64,000 nt of DNA from an uncultured Flavobacteriaceae bacterium. GTDB lineage: Bacteria > Bacteroidota > Bacteroidia > Flavobacteriales > Flavobacteriaceae. Of the stretch, positions 27,601 to 36,019 are shown piece by piece; within the stretch, counting starts at the first letter, position 1; each line of letters starts with the position of its first letter. The notes below the pieces were generated by a model that did not search any database, had not been told where the DNA came from, and saw nothing but the letters and a program-made list of their open reading frames with translations. Location: positions 1 to 64,000 of the forward strand of contig CANMLX010000008.1 in assembly GCA_947498845.1 (NCBI GenBank), in the 5' to 3' direction. The position numbers were made by a program, and so were the translations under genes.

Positions 27601-29011
27601 AGATACTACCGTATTTTATGATGATATGGAGAATAGCTCAGGATGGGACAGCCAAGGTGCTTTACATGGAACGTCAGCAGTAGAAAGTACAGAGCGTGCT
27701 TATACAGGAAATACATCAGTAAAACTAAGCAAACAAACACCGGGACATTCCTATGCACATTCCAATGTTTGGATACCAATAAATAATTCGCAACCAACAG
27801 AGTATATTTACTCAGGTTGGGTATACAGTGATGGTCCAGGAATAGGGTTTCATCTATTTATGAACGAGGATGATGAAACGTCTTATTACACACAAGTAGA
27901 CCATATAACAACATCAATTAAAAATAAATGGGTATATTTAGAAAAAAGGATAAGTATTCCTGCCAATATAGATAAAATCAATTTTAGAATTGCACAATAC
28001 AATGGTAACGGAAGTGTTTGGTTAGATAATGTAAGCATACGTAAATTAGATAGTGAGGTTAACCTAGAAATTTTAGAAGAGAATAACTACTATCCCTTTG
28101 GACTTAAACATAAAGGGTACAATAATGTGGTGAACTCTAGCAATCCTGCGTTAAAGAAAAATTATAACGGGAAAGAGTTCCAAGACGAGTTAGGGCTAAA
28201 CTGGCATGATTATGGGGCTAGGAATTATGATGCGGCTTTAGGCAGGTTTATGAATATTGATAGGTTTGCGGAAAATTATTTTGCAATAAACCCGTATCAA
28301 TATACATTGAATAACCCTATTTTATTTATAGATATTAATGGAGATTGTATTGATATAAATTATGGCCAAAATCAATCAGAGACATTTTGCGGAGACATCA
28401 ATAGTTTATCTGATAAAGCATTAAAAAATGATTTTGTGCAAAAAGTAGTAGCTTCTTATTTCATTTTGAAATCTTCATATGCCTCATATAACAAAGAAAA
28501 TGGAACAAACTATGAGAGTAACTTTGTTAGTTTAGTTGATGAAGAAAACAGAGATGGAGATAATTATTATGACAGTAATACTAAGGTGGTAGATGAATCT
28601 AATGGTGAAAGAAATAAAGGAAATAGTGCTTTTGATCCAACAACAAACTCTTTACATTGGAATCCTGATCAAGCTTCTAAAGTAGGTGATAATATATATA
28701 GCTCATTAGTAGTCTTAGAACATGAAGGAGAGCATGCATATAAACTTTTTAATCCAGATACTAGAAAAGCATATTTTGATGGAATAAATAGCAAATCAAA
28801 AATAGGTGGAGATGATGCAAATGAAGACACTGCTGTAGGTGCTGAAAATGTAGCGGCTAAAGTGCTTAATGAACTACCTAAAGGAATTGAAAAAACAAGA
28901 GAATATTATTTTGAAGCAGTGCCATATACACTTAAACCTTTTGGTAATCAAAATAAATCCACAAATGAGAAAATAAAAAATACGCTTAAAAAAATTAAAG
29001 AAAAAAAATAA
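24635..29011 (+). CDS. DUF6443/Rhs polymorphic toxin with C-terminal HExxH metallopeptidase-like tip
   Basis: A 1458-residue protein with signal peptide (LLALVVLSMTSLAFGQ), DUF6443 at the N-terminus (TENYVKNTTYR, YYDGLGRPKQSISKQ), YD repeats through the middle, and the Rhs core ending NYYPFGLKHKGYN...YNGKEFQDELGLNWHDYGARNYD...GRFMNIDRF near residues 1149-1237. After the core the sequence changes: the last 220 residues form the variable tip and contain LEHEGEHAY near 1361, a gluzincin/HExxH-type zinc motif. Two extra beta-sandwich-like inserts are present (about 595-705 and 994-1135, the latter ending GSVWLDNVSI as in carbohydrate-binding-like modules). The toxin activity is inferred; the following lipoprotein is the probable immunity gene. 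Confidence 0.82.
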   Translation: MRKLLLALVVLSMTSLAFGQTTTENYVKNTTYRTKTTTGTVSKDNKIEAITYYDGLGRPKQSISKQAGGNKQDIITPIVYDAFGRQTKEYLPYSRASSSLHYQEQNTSFFNSLNSQYQNKYPGDISAASPNPYSEKGLENSPLNRVLSQGAPGDDWRVGGGHDIKFDYKSNSASEVKHYQVTISESTNASIKVYTPSLVQNTSNNGYYLANALYKTITKDENWTSGTNHTTEEFKDKQGRIVLKRTYDDLGSTSTAHDTYYVYDDYGNLSYVIPPKVTTASITATELNELCYQYKYDKRNRLVEKKLPGKAWEYIVYDTLDRPIITFTNGKWLFTKYDAFGRVVYTGLAGVPSPPMGSREILQNGADSWATVSETKTTSTTMVGVPISYSNVSYPNNIGQLYTINYYDDYTFDGFTNMPSNYEGQAIVNHNNSDKIKTKGLATGSKVRVLGTNHWITTITGYDTKGRPIYIKTENPYLGTVDIVKSALNFTGEPYKTETTHTKDGKTITITDYYTYDHAGRLVSHEQDLDGKRKEVIARNHYDELGQLEKKHVGSTVPIVSVYTKKRYVNDTGELVTKVGPTSITSGLSTQETISGNGYTSFIVVNKYHSVVAGLSYNDTNYSSNSIDYGISTSSGTAQVYEKGVAKGSTITINDNDNFRIERRNNTIYYSKNGKEFYTSEQPTSNASMVGDATLISTGSKLKNFIIVDTDKGLQTVDYTYNVRGWLKEINKPNALGNDLFGFKINYNTPTHGATGLFNGNISETEWKTANTDHNLKWYKYRYDALNRIEQAIGNNNNYNLTNVSYDKNGNIINLERRGHTNAAATTFGVMDHLYYDYDSGNKLIRVSDTGDTTYGFKDKSNGSLPDYVYDANGNMTMDRNKDITNITYNHLNLPTKVDFGGGRYINYTYDATGIKLSKQVNIPAAGAGKATLYAGNYIYESERGLTALKFFNHPEGYVDTSGDNYDYVYQYKDHLGNVRLSYKDVNAGDTTVFYDDMENSSGWDSQGALHGTSAVESTERAYTGNTSVKLSKQTPGHSYAHSNVWIPINNSQPTEYIYSGWVYSDGPGIGFHLFMNEDDETSYYTQVDHITTSIKNKWVYLEKRISIPANIDKINFRIAQYNGNGSVWLDNVSIRKLDSEVNLEILEENNYYPFGLKHKGYNNVVNSSNPALKKNYNGKEFQDELGLNWHDYGARNYDAALGRFMNIDRFAENYFAINPYQYTLNNPILFIDINGDCIDINYGQNQSETFCGDINSLSDKALKNDFVQKVVASYFILKSSYASYNKENGTNYESNFVSLVDEENRDGDNYYDSNTKVVDESNGERNKGNSAFDPTTNSLHWNPDQASKVGDNIYSSLVVLEHEGEHAYKLFNPDTRKAYFDGINSKSKIGGDDANEDTAVGAENVAAKVLNELPKGIEKTREYYFEAVPYTLKPFGNQNKSTNEKIKNTLKKIKEKK

Positions 29012-29013
29012 AC

Positions 29014-29577
29014 ATGAAAGTAGTACTATATTTAATATTATTGTTTTCTACATCTTGTAGAAGTTATGACAGTGATTCTGCTATTATTGAAGGGCAGATA
29101 GACTATTTTGTAATATATTCCACTTTAAATTTAGTTAATACCTCACCTATTCCATGTGATAATAACGATGATTTAACAAAAAGAAAAATAGGCAAAAAAT
29201 TCATAATTAATAATAAGAATGAAATCAATGAAATTTTTAGTCAAGTAAAGGATCTGAAAATTAGTTTAGAAACAGAGCCATTGTCTTCTACTTTTATCAT
29301 GTTAGGTTATAAGAAAAACAAAGAAGTTTTTAAGATGTGTACAACAAGTCGTTTAACAACGGATTATTACATTAGTGGTAAAAGGTATAATTTAAACCCA
29401 AAGTTAAATTCAATTTTAGCATCAGTTATTTTAAAAAAATTTAAAGAAAAAGATTTTACATGCACAAATGAAAACGAAGATTGTGAAAAAACGAAAGAAA
29501 ACCTTTTTTTAATGGAAAAAGATTACAAAGTTATTTCTAGTGTTTTAAAGCCCCTACTGGGTAATGGGTCGAATTAG
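29014..29577 (+). CDS. Putative immunity lipoprotein for the metallopeptidase toxin
   Basis: The ATG is 2 nt after the toxin stop. The 187-residue product has a short signal peptide with lipobox FSTSC (Cys about 15), so it is a lipoprotein; the mature part is Lys/Asn-rich with four further Cys in two close groups (C48 region and CTNENEDC). No known family is recognised. Toxin-immunity pairs are normally adjacent, with the immunity gene immediately downstream of the Rhs tip, and lipid anchoring would place it in the periplasm, where an exported protease would act. An alternative is an unrelated lipoprotein. A strong terminator follows. Confidence 0.6.
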   Translation: MKVVLYLILLFSTSCRSYDSDSAIIEGQIDYFVIYSTLNLVNTSPIPCDNNDDLTKRKIGKKFIINNKNEINEIFSQVKDLKISLETEPLSSTFIMLGYKKNKEVFKMCTTSRLTTDYYISGKRYNLNPKLNSILASVILKKFKEKDFTCTNENEDCEKTKENLFLMEKDYKVISSVLKPLLGNGSN

Positions 29578-29609
29578 GACATGACTTGATTATAGAATTT
29601 AAGTAGCTA

Positions 29610-29648
29610 AAAAAACAGTAGTTAATTCAAAGATTAATTGCTGTTTTT
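29610..29648 (+). terminator. Rho-independent terminator of Rhs locus 1
   Basis: AAAAACAGTAGTTAATTC and GATTAATTGCTGTTTTT pair nearly completely around a 3-nt loop and end in a T run, 33 nt after the stop of the immunity gene. The A-rich left side makes it potentially bidirectional. Confidence 0.82.
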
Positions 29649-29669
29649 CCCGGCTAGTCCTCGTATGCG

Positions 29670-29774
29670 CTAGCGCTCGACTAATAAATGTCCTATTCTT
29701 TTGTTTTCAAACTCTTGTAAAACAAAATTTAAGCCTCCAAAAGGACTTATCTGTGAAGATTTAAGTATTTTCAT
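29670..29774 (-). pseudogene. N-terminal fragment of an IS1380-family transposase
   Basis: On the minus strand an ATG at 29774 opens 34 codons beginning MKILKSSQISPFGGLNFV, the characteristic start of Bacteroidota IS1380-family transposases, and running on to a stop at 29670-29672 inside a GC-rich GCGCTAGCGC palindrome. The remaining ~400 residues of the transposase are absent. This is a truncated IS remnant at the right edge of Rhs locus 1. Confidence 0.7.
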
Positions 29775-29815
29775 ATCGTGTTTTGTAAGCAACACCAATT
29801 TAGGTGAAAACACAC

Positions 29816-29859
29816 AAAACCGCAAACCTTTGTAAATAAATAGTTTGCGGTTGTTTTTT
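29816..29859 (+). terminator. Hairpin with T tract near the IS1380 remnant
   Basis: AACCGCAAAC (29818-29827) and GTTTGCGGTT (29843-29852) make a 10-bp stem with a 15-nt loop followed by GTTTTTT. It can stop plus-strand transcription heading into the secretion operon. It may originally have belonged to the lost IS or neighbouring gene. Confidence 0.65.
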
Positions 29860-30137
29860 ATTGCGCTAATTTTTGGACTTTCTTTTTTGTAATAAAGGCA
29901 TCAATAAGTTTTTTAATAGTACTTCCCCTGCTAGGTTTCCACGTATCGTGATTAAACTGTTTCCAGTTATGGTTTAGTTGTTCTTGGGATTTTATTTATC
30001 TCGTAGGAAGATAACATCCCACTTGTAAACAGAATAATAATAAGCGGATGGTAATTTCTTTTAGTTTGATATATTTTATGCGAATTATACTTAAGCAGTC
30101 CATAAAAAACTACAGCCCAAATAAAATAAAAACAACA
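29858..30137 (-). pseudogene. Broken small gene downstream of the GspM-like gene
   Basis: On the minus strand, after the GspM-like stop, a frame without a good start reads a hydrophobic segment (FYFIWAVVFYGLLKYNSHK, LIIILFTSGMLSSYEI). Near 29990 the frame is lost, and a second frame continues with a protein-like sequence (QLNHNWKQFNHDTWKPSRG, KKLIDAFITKKK) to a TAA at 29858-29860. Together they look like one small membrane protein broken by a frameshift and lacking its 5' end. The family is not recognised. It could be a lost accessory gene of the secretion operon or island debris. Confidence 0.4.
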
Positions 30138-30653
30138 CTACCCATAATTCCTTAACAAAACTCTAGCTTGTAAATAGTGTTTCCCCGTTCTAAAGTTTTT
30201 CTTCTTTTCAAAATGAAGATTGACTACCTCACCAAATTTAGTTTTTTGTTCTAATTTGTATATAAGAAGGTTAATAGTATTATAGCTACCTTCTAAAACA
30301 AACTCGTAGGTTTTTATAGTGAGATTGTTTTTAGTAATACTATGTGGTTCTAAAAAACTAACCACTTTAATATTATTGTCATTAGCAAAGGCATTTATCA
30401 CCTTAAGAAGATTATTTTGCAAAGAAGAACCATCTAGCTGATACTTGGTTAACAAAGCATCATAGTACACATTTTTTTGCTTTAATAGGGATAATTTTTT
30501 AGGTGTATTTTTAAACAACAGCGCTTCTTTCGATAAATTATTTAGTTCACGCTTCTGTTCTATAGTTTTACTTATAGCAAATTGATAACACACAAGTAAT
30601 GCGATAACAAAACTAACAATAAGTACTATGTTTTTTTGTTTCTTACTGATCAT
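30138..30653 (-). CDS. GspM/PilO-like inner-membrane protein of the T2SS-like system
   Basis: A 171-residue bitopic protein: short cytoplasmic N-terminus, one membrane helix (IVLIVSFVIALLVCYQFAI, about 9-27), a coiled-coil-like stretch (30-60), then a small alpha/beta periplasmic domain with the ferredoxin-like pattern of PilO/GspM (VVSFLEPHS, FVLEGSYNTINLLIYKLEQ). It overlaps the end of the upstream GspL-like gene by 11 nt. In T2SS and type IV pili, GspM/PilO links the inner-membrane platform. It is the last intact gene of the minus-strand operon. Confidence 0.75.
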   Translation of the reverse strand: MISKKQKNIVLIVSFVIALLVCYQFAISKTIEQKRELNNLSKEALLFKNTPKKLSLLKQKNVYYDALLTKYQLDGSSLQNNLLKVINAFANDNNIKVVSFLEPHSITKNNLTIKTYEFVLEGSYNTINLLIYKLEQKTKFGEVVNLHFEKKKNFRTGKHYLQARVLLRNYG

Positions 30654-31842
30654 TTAAAATAATATTAATTTTAAAATTTGAAGTATTAGAAGCCATAGCA
30701 CCATAATCCATAATAGCTACTTTAGCAATCCATGGTTTATCCTCCAGTTGTTTTATAAAATATGAGAAAATATTGCTGTTACTAGATGTTCCCGAAACAA
30801 CAATGTTATTGTATTTTAGCTCTATGTCTTTACCTGCTTTAATTCGCTTTAGTAAAGGTTGATAGTTAAACTCATATAATAAAATGGTCTTTGGTAAACT
30901 TTGGGTAATTCTATCACAATAAAAAGAGCTTTTAGATCCATCACTTTTCAATAAGTCGTCCACCATTTTTTGTTTTTTGGTGACGATCTCATCCAGCTTA
31001 ATAATTTGATCTTTATTAGATAAATTAATCTGAGATACCTGTCTTAATTCATTAACCTTATTGAAATACCTATTAAAAAGAAAAAAGTTAATTAGAAGTA
31101 ACCCTAAAATAAACACCCCTCCCCATTTTAAGAATTGATTAAAAAAACGTGTGTGTTTGAATTCATTCAACCACTTAGTTTTTTCTAATAAAAAATTGGT
31201 TTCAGTAGTGTTATTTTGTAAAACACTCCTCAATGCTCCTGAAAAGGATAGTAAATATTGACGCGCTACAGTTAAGCCATTTATATCATAGGTCTCATCT
31301 ACTAAAGTATCCTTTTTAATTTGAATAATCTGATGATTTTCAATTTGAATACTCGCATTTGATGTATATACATTATCCTTTTTTACAAAAGAAGCCAAAG
31401 TGGATGCCGTACTATTTCCCAAGGATACGTCTATCACTAAAAGCTTTTCCTTAGCGTATTGTTTAATAATAGCATCTATGTAGTCCTTCCTACATAATGC
31501 TATAAAATGTTTATTGTTTTGTGATAACACCTCAAAATAAAATTCTTCTACATTTATATTTGGAAATGCTTTGTAAACTAATTTTTCAGGTTCTTGCTGT
31601 TCACTTTCAATAGTTTTAGAAAGTACTTTGTTATCATTTATAACAAGAACAATATGCTGATGTTTTGGAAGCTCTTTAGAGATGTCTTCTATTGATTTTC
31701 CTTCTAAAAAAGAGGTGACATGAAGTTCCTTCTTAGATTTATGTAATAATGTTGCATAGAAAATAGCATCACCCTGATTGGTGTGTTCTATGCCACAAAA
31801 ACTATTACCATATCGTAAATATGTTAAAACGTTATCCGACAT
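30643..31842 (-). CDS. GspL-like (PilM-PilN fused) assembly protein
   Basis: A 399-residue protein with a cytoplasmic actin-like/PilM-style domain (about 1-215), one membrane helix (GGVFILGLLLINFFLFNRYF, about 240-259) and a PilN-like periplasmic domain (QSLPKTILLYEF, VVSGTSSNSNIFSYFIKQLE). This matches GspL, which joins the ATPase GspE to the periplasmic platform. Its ATG overlaps the secretin stop (TAATG), which indicates translational coupling. Sequence similarity to proteobacterial GspL is too low to see by eye; the call is from topology and context. Confidence 0.75.
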   Translation of the reverse strand: MSDNVLTYLRYGNSFCGIEHTNQGDAIFYATLLHKSKKELHVTSFLEGKSIEDISKELPKHQHIVLVINDNKVLSKTIESEQQEPEKLVYKAFPNINVEEFYFEVLSQNNKHFIALCRKDYIDAIIKQYAKEKLLVIDVSLGNSTASTLASFVKKDNVYTSNASIQIENHQIIQIKKDTLVDETYDINGLTVARQYLLSFSGALRSVLQNNTTETNFLLEKTKWLNEFKHTRFFNQFLKWGGVFILGLLLINFFLFNRYFNKVNELRQVSQINLSNKDQIIKLDEIVTKKQKMVDDLLKSDGSKSSFYCDRITQSLPKTILLYEFNYQPLLKRIKAGKDIELKYNNIVVSGTSSNSNIFSYFIKQLEDKPWIAKVAIMDYGAMASNTSNFKINIILNDQ

Positions 31843-34082
31843 TAATTAATAATTGTTGGTTTAATTAAAACAGTAAGTTTTGCTCTTTTAGCCTCTCTTT
31901 TACGTTTGCTAAATAACCACTTTATAATGGGAATTCTTGATAATAAAGGTATTCCAGTACCTGAATTATTTCTGGAGCGTTCTTCAAGACCTCCTAAAAT
32001 AACAATGTCCTGATCTCTTACACGAATAATAGAACTAAACTCTCTTGAATTAATATCTGGAGGTGCTTCATTAGAAATACGATTACCAAAACTTGATTGC
32101 ACTACAAATATATCTAAGGTCACTTGACCATCTCCAGAGACTAAAGGTTTTATGGTGAGTCCTAATTCAGCATCGATAGGTACATAATTCACCGCTGTCT
32201 GTGTAACAGGATTATCCGAACCAATGATGGATTGGTCTGTAATGGTATAGTAAGACGTTTGCCCATTGGAAAACGTGGCTCTATGGCCATTAAGCGTAGA
32301 GAGCTTAGGGGTAGACCTTATTTTCAAGTCGCCGTTTTCCTCCATAGCTTCTATAGTTGCATAAAAATTGGGAACTACCTTTCCTATATTTAAAGATCCA
32401 AAGCCATCAAAACCTCCGATAACTTTGTTAATTGTATTGGCTCCCAGAGAAAATTTAGTTTCAGGGAAAAGATCACCTTTAGTAGTGGTTGGTTCATCTC
32501 CAATGCCCCAGCTTACCCCTGTAGCTATTGTTGATGTTTTATTAATTTCTAAAATCATGACTTCAATGAGTACTACAGGTACTGGTTTGTCAATTTTTTC
32601 TACAAAAGATTTAAAGCGTTTTACATTTGCACTTGAGCCATTAACATAGAAACTGTTAAGCTCATAATCTACTTTTATATCTAAGTCTTGCTTGACTTCA
32701 TCTGGTAATATATTAACTAAAGCTTCTGCTTGACTCGCATACGAATTAAAGCTGCCACCTCTGTTGGTATTAAGCGAATTTCTGTTTAAACTACTATTAA
32801 AATTTCCATTGGTTTGATTATTAATAGATCGATTGCCAGTATTAAAATTAGTATTAAGCCCGCCTGTAGTTTGGTTAAATCCTCTATTAAAGTTCTGATT
32901 AAAACGACTTCTGCCCACGCTTCTATTGTTTTGGCTTCCAGAGGGGTCTGAAAGCAACTCTACAGAGCGATGCTGCAGATGTATAATTGCAATCTCTCTA
33001 ACACTTAATTGGTTTTCTGTACCAAAGAAATAAATAGTACCTTCTTTTTTAAAAGTAAATCGCGCTTTTGATCCTCCAGAGTTTACATTATTAGGAGTAT
33101 TGGAATTGCTGCTTCTATTACCTGTTTGAGTTATTGTAGTTACAGGTTGTTTTTCAAACACCTTAGTTAGTAAACTGTCAAATGTGATGGAGCTTGCTTT
33201 AAAAGTAGCAGTTCCCGCCTGATCTAAAGGCGTAGCAGTAAATATGTCTATATGAAGTTCGTTACCAATATCGTTTATAATATCTGCTATAGGTGTATTT
33301 TCAAAATCAACTTCTAACAATTGCTGCTGAGCATCTTTTACTTTAAAGAAAAAATTAGAGCTTCTGCGTCTTACAGGTCTTTGAACTGGTTGGTTGCTCA
33401 CATTATTATTAGAATCTGCATTGTTAGCAGATAAGTTATTACCCTCAAAAATATAGAACCCCTCTTTGGATTGCTCAACAAATAAGTTATTGGCATAAGC
33501 CAAATTATCCATAGCCGAATCAAATGGTGTTTTCTGTATGTATATGGTAACAAGCTTATTTTCTAACCCAGGAGAAAACACCAGATTTTTTCCAGATTCG
33601 TCCATAATTTGCTTAAATACATCATACAATTTGTGTCCTTTAGCATCTATGGAAATAGAATTATTGCTAGGATCGTATGATATGGGGATTATTGGATTTT
33701 CTGGTGGCGCTTCTTTTTTAATAAAAGGCTTTACCGATAAAATATTTCCTGTAAAATCGATGGTTAAACTGTACTCTTTACATAAAAACACCAACAAATC
33801 TGCTACCGTTACATTGGTGAAATTATTAGCAATACTTGTGTTACTAAGTTCAAGAGACACATTAATATTTACCTTATGTACATCAGAAATTGCCAATAGA
33901 AAATTGGCTAACGTAATATTTTTAACACTGATTTCTGTTTTTACATTTTCTGTTAGACCAGGAGTGTCTGTTGCGAGTATGTCTAACTGGTTTTTTATAT
34001 TTAGAATACGTTGATGGTCTTTATCTTGAGAGAAAGACAGTCCCACGCTTAAAAGTAAATATATATATAGTAATTTTTTCAT
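31842..34082 (-). CDS. Secretin (GspD/PulD-like outer-membrane channel)
   Basis: Started at MKKLLYIY (an upstream in-frame ATG adds five residues before a clear signal peptide), this is a 746-residue secretin. N-terminal N-domains occupy roughly 40-450, interrupted by an Asn/Gly/Ser-rich low-complexity segment near 385-440. The secretin core follows: VPVVLIEVMILEINKTS, STPKLSTLNGHRATFSNG, VPIDAELGLTIKPLVSGDG, and VILGGLEERSRNNSGTGIPLLS at the end. It forms the outer-membrane gate. It is the only secretin in the window and lies between the GspE and GspL genes. Confidence 0.93.
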   Translation of the reverse strand: MKKLLYIYLLLSVGLSFSQDKDHQRILNIKNQLDILATDTPGLTENVKTEISVKNITLANFLLAISDVHKVNINVSLELSNTSIANNFTNVTVADLLVFLCKEYSLTIDFTGNILSVKPFIKKEAPPENPIIPISYDPSNNSISIDAKGHKLYDVFKQIMDESGKNLVFSPGLENKLVTIYIQKTPFDSAMDNLAYANNLFVEQSKEGFYIFEGNNLSANNADSNNNVSNQPVQRPVRRRSSNFFFKVKDAQQQLLEVDFENTPIADIINDIGNELHIDIFTATPLDQAGTATFKASSITFDSLLTKVFEKQPVTTITQTGNRSSNSNTPNNVNSGGSKARFTFKKEGTIYFFGTENQLSVREIAIIHLQHRSVELLSDPSGSQNNRSVGRSRFNQNFNRGFNQTTGGLNTNFNTGNRSINNQTNGNFNSSLNRNSLNTNRGGSFNSYASQAEALVNILPDEVKQDLDIKVDYELNSFYVNGSSANVKRFKSFVEKIDKPVPVVLIEVMILEINKTSTIATGVSWGIGDEPTTTKGDLFPETKFSLGANTINKVIGGFDGFGSLNIGKVVPNFYATIEAMEENGDLKIRSTPKLSTLNGHRATFSNGQTSYYTITDQSIIGSDNPVTQTAVNYVPIDAELGLTIKPLVSGDGQVTLDIFVVQSSFGNRISNEAPPDINSREFSSIIRVRDQDIVILGGLEERSRNNSGTGIPLLSRIPIIKWLFSKRKREAKRAKLTVLIKPTIIN

Positions 34083-34124
34083 ATGTAATGTCCACAAAAA
34101 GTGGATGGTTTATTCATTTTTTAT

Positions 34125-35531
34125 CTATTCAGAAAACAATGCATATGCTTCTTCAACAGAGGTTATCCCCTGTTTAACTAATGCTAAGGCATTACTTTTG
34201 AGAGTAGTAATATTTTGCTGTGCAATATAATCATCGATTTCTAAGTCATTCTGTTTGATGTGTTTTACTAATGTTTTACCAATAGGAATAATTTCATAAA
34301 TTGCTTTTCTTCCTACATAACCAGTATGGTAGCAACTGTTACACCCTACGGCTATGTGATGTGTTTGTAGATAGTTTGGGACTTTAAAATTCGAAGGGAA
34401 ATCATCTTTAGCAACAGGCACTTTCTTTTTACAATGGTTACACAGTTTTCTAACCAAGCGTTGTGCCACACTCACATTTAAGGTACTTGCTATTAAGAAC
34501 GAGGGAATGCCCATATCAATCAATCTGGAAATGGTCGCCCAGGCGGAATTGGTATGTATGGTAGATAGCACCAAATGTCCAGTTAAAGCGGCACGAATAG
34601 CCATATTAGCTGTTTTAGCATCACGTATCTCACCCACCATAATCACATCGGGATCCTGGCGTAAAAACGTACGTAATGTACTTGCAAAATCTAATCCAAT
34701 ATTTTCTTTGAGTTGTACCTGATTAATACCTTCCAGAGTGTATTCTATGGGGTCTTCAATAGTTAAAATATTGGTCATATCATCATTCAACAACTTTAAC
34801 GTTGCATATAAAGTTGTTGTTTTTCCAGAACCTGTAGGGCCAGAAATTAAAATGATACCATTTGGTTTTCTAACCGTTTCCTTGTACGTTTTTAACTCTA
34901 CTTGGGTAAACCCTAAATCGCTTAAATTAATATGAGAGGCACTTTTACTCAAGATACGCAACACCATTTTCTCCCCATGTAAGGTGGGGAGGGACGATAC
35001 CCTAATATCAAATTCTTCGGTATTGGTTTTGATAGTAATACGCCCATCTTGAGGTAAACGCTTTTCAGAAATATCCAGTCCTGCTTTTATTTTAAGCTTA
35101 TTAACTATAATGGGGTACTCCTGTAAGGTGATAATAAACTGCTCTTTCAATTTTCCATCCAAACGAAAACGCACCCTGCATTTATACTCGTAAGGTTCAA
35201 AATGAATATCACTACTCCCAATATCTTTAGCGGCAAATAGTATTTTTTCTAGAAAATCTGCACTGTAATGCAAATCATGAGATTGGATTTGTTGGCTTAG
35301 TCTAAAATGGAGACTTAGGTATTGTTGAATGTTTTCTGTGCTTTCTTCAATAAGTTCAATATCTCTATTGAGTATAATTTGTAATTCTTGCTTCAGCGCC
35401 TCAGAAACCTGGTCTGTTTTAAATCTTAGTATATCTTGTTGTAAGTCCACAGGAATGATTCTATAATGATGTGCCTGCTCGTTAGATATAAGTTGTAATA
35501 AGGAGGTTTCTATGTTAAAATTTTCTATCAA
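34125..35531 (-). CDS. GspE/PilB-type secretion ATPase
   Basis: A 468-residue hexameric ATPase: N1 domain, then SDIHFEPYEYKCRVRFRLDG, Walker A ISGPTGSGKTTTLYATL near residue 230, Asp box and Walker B-like DPDVIMVGEIRDAKTANMA near 290, His box TGHLVLSTIHTN, and the zinc-binding CNHCKK...CNSCYHTGY tetra-Cys motif (about 360-405) characteristic of GspE/PilB rather than PilT. It powers pseudopilus assembly. The start codon is TTG, 2 nt after the prepilin peptidase stop; no in-frame ATG fits. Confidence 0.95.
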   Translation of the reverse strand: MIENFNIETSLLQLISNEQAHHYRIIPVDLQQDILRFKTDQVSEALKQELQIILNRDIELIEESTENIQQYLSLHFRLSQQIQSHDLHYSADFLEKILFAAKDIGSSDIHFEPYEYKCRVRFRLDGKLKEQFIITLQEYPIIVNKLKIKAGLDISEKRLPQDGRITIKTNTEEFDIRVSSLPTLHGEKMVLRILSKSASHINLSDLGFTQVELKTYKETVRKPNGIILISGPTGSGKTTTLYATLKLLNDDMTNILTIEDPIEYTLEGINQVQLKENIGLDFASTLRTFLRQDPDVIMVGEIRDAKTANMAIRAALTGHLVLSTIHTNSAWATISRLIDMGIPSFLIASTLNVSVAQRLVRKLCNHCKKKVPVAKDDFPSNFKVPNYLQTHHIAVGCNSCYHTGYVGRKAIYEIIPIGKTLVKHIKQNDLEIDDYIAQQNITTLKSNALALVKQGITSVEEAYALFSE

Positions 35532-35533
35532 AA

Positions 35534-36019
35534 TTAAATGCTATATACAGATTTGAGGATGCCTGACCAATAAGCAAGGTAGGTTATTGCAAAAAAGAAA
35601 CTTAAATACCCAGCTAAAGGCACCGTGTTGTGCTTTGATTTTTGTTTTAGAAATAGATGAAGCACTAGTGAAAACACAAGCCCAAACACAAATAATATTA
35701 TAAAAGAAACACTGGAAAAACTAAATGCTAAGGCTAAAAAAAGCAAGCCATCTCCTAGTCCAAATGTTTGTCTAATGGTGGTTTTAAGCTTAAACTTTGA
35801 GTACAGATACACCACACTTACTAAAAGCGTTATAAACATAACATTGACAAGAACATATCTGAAAAATAATTCAGGTATTGTATTTTTATATAGTAGTACA
35901 CCAGAACACATTCCTATAATAGGAAATAAAAACCAGTACACTTGTCGCTCTTTAGTATCTTGTAGAAAAATCACAATTAAAGTTAATGTTAAAAGCAGTT
36001 TTATAATAAGCACATTCAA
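35534..36019 (-). CDS. Minimal A24-type prepilin peptidase
   Basis: A 161-residue, six-membrane-segment protein. The two catalytic Asp of the aspartyl prepilin peptidases are visible: DTKERQVYWF in the first cytoplasmic loop (about residue 21) and the GxGD-type motif FGLGDGLLFLAL near 87; VPLAGYL follows near 138. It lacks the N-terminal methylase domain of full-length GspO/PilD. It should cleave the leader peptides of the pseudopilins in this locus. The start is TTG and overlaps the pilin stop (TTGA). Confidence 0.85.
   Translation of the reverse strand: MNVLIIKLLLTLTLIVIFLQDTKERQVYWFLFPIIGMCSGVLLYKNTIPELFFRYVLVNVMFITLLVSVVYLYSKFKLKTTIRQTFGLGDGLLFLALAFSFSSVSFIILFVFGLVFSLVLHLFLKQKSKHNTVPLAGYLSFFFAITYLAYWSGILKSVYSI

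Noticed and set aside
32740..32940. Asn/Ser-rich repetitive stretch as a separate repeat locus
   Set aside because: It is a low-complexity linker within the secretin reading frame, common in such N-domains, and does not disrupt the gene.
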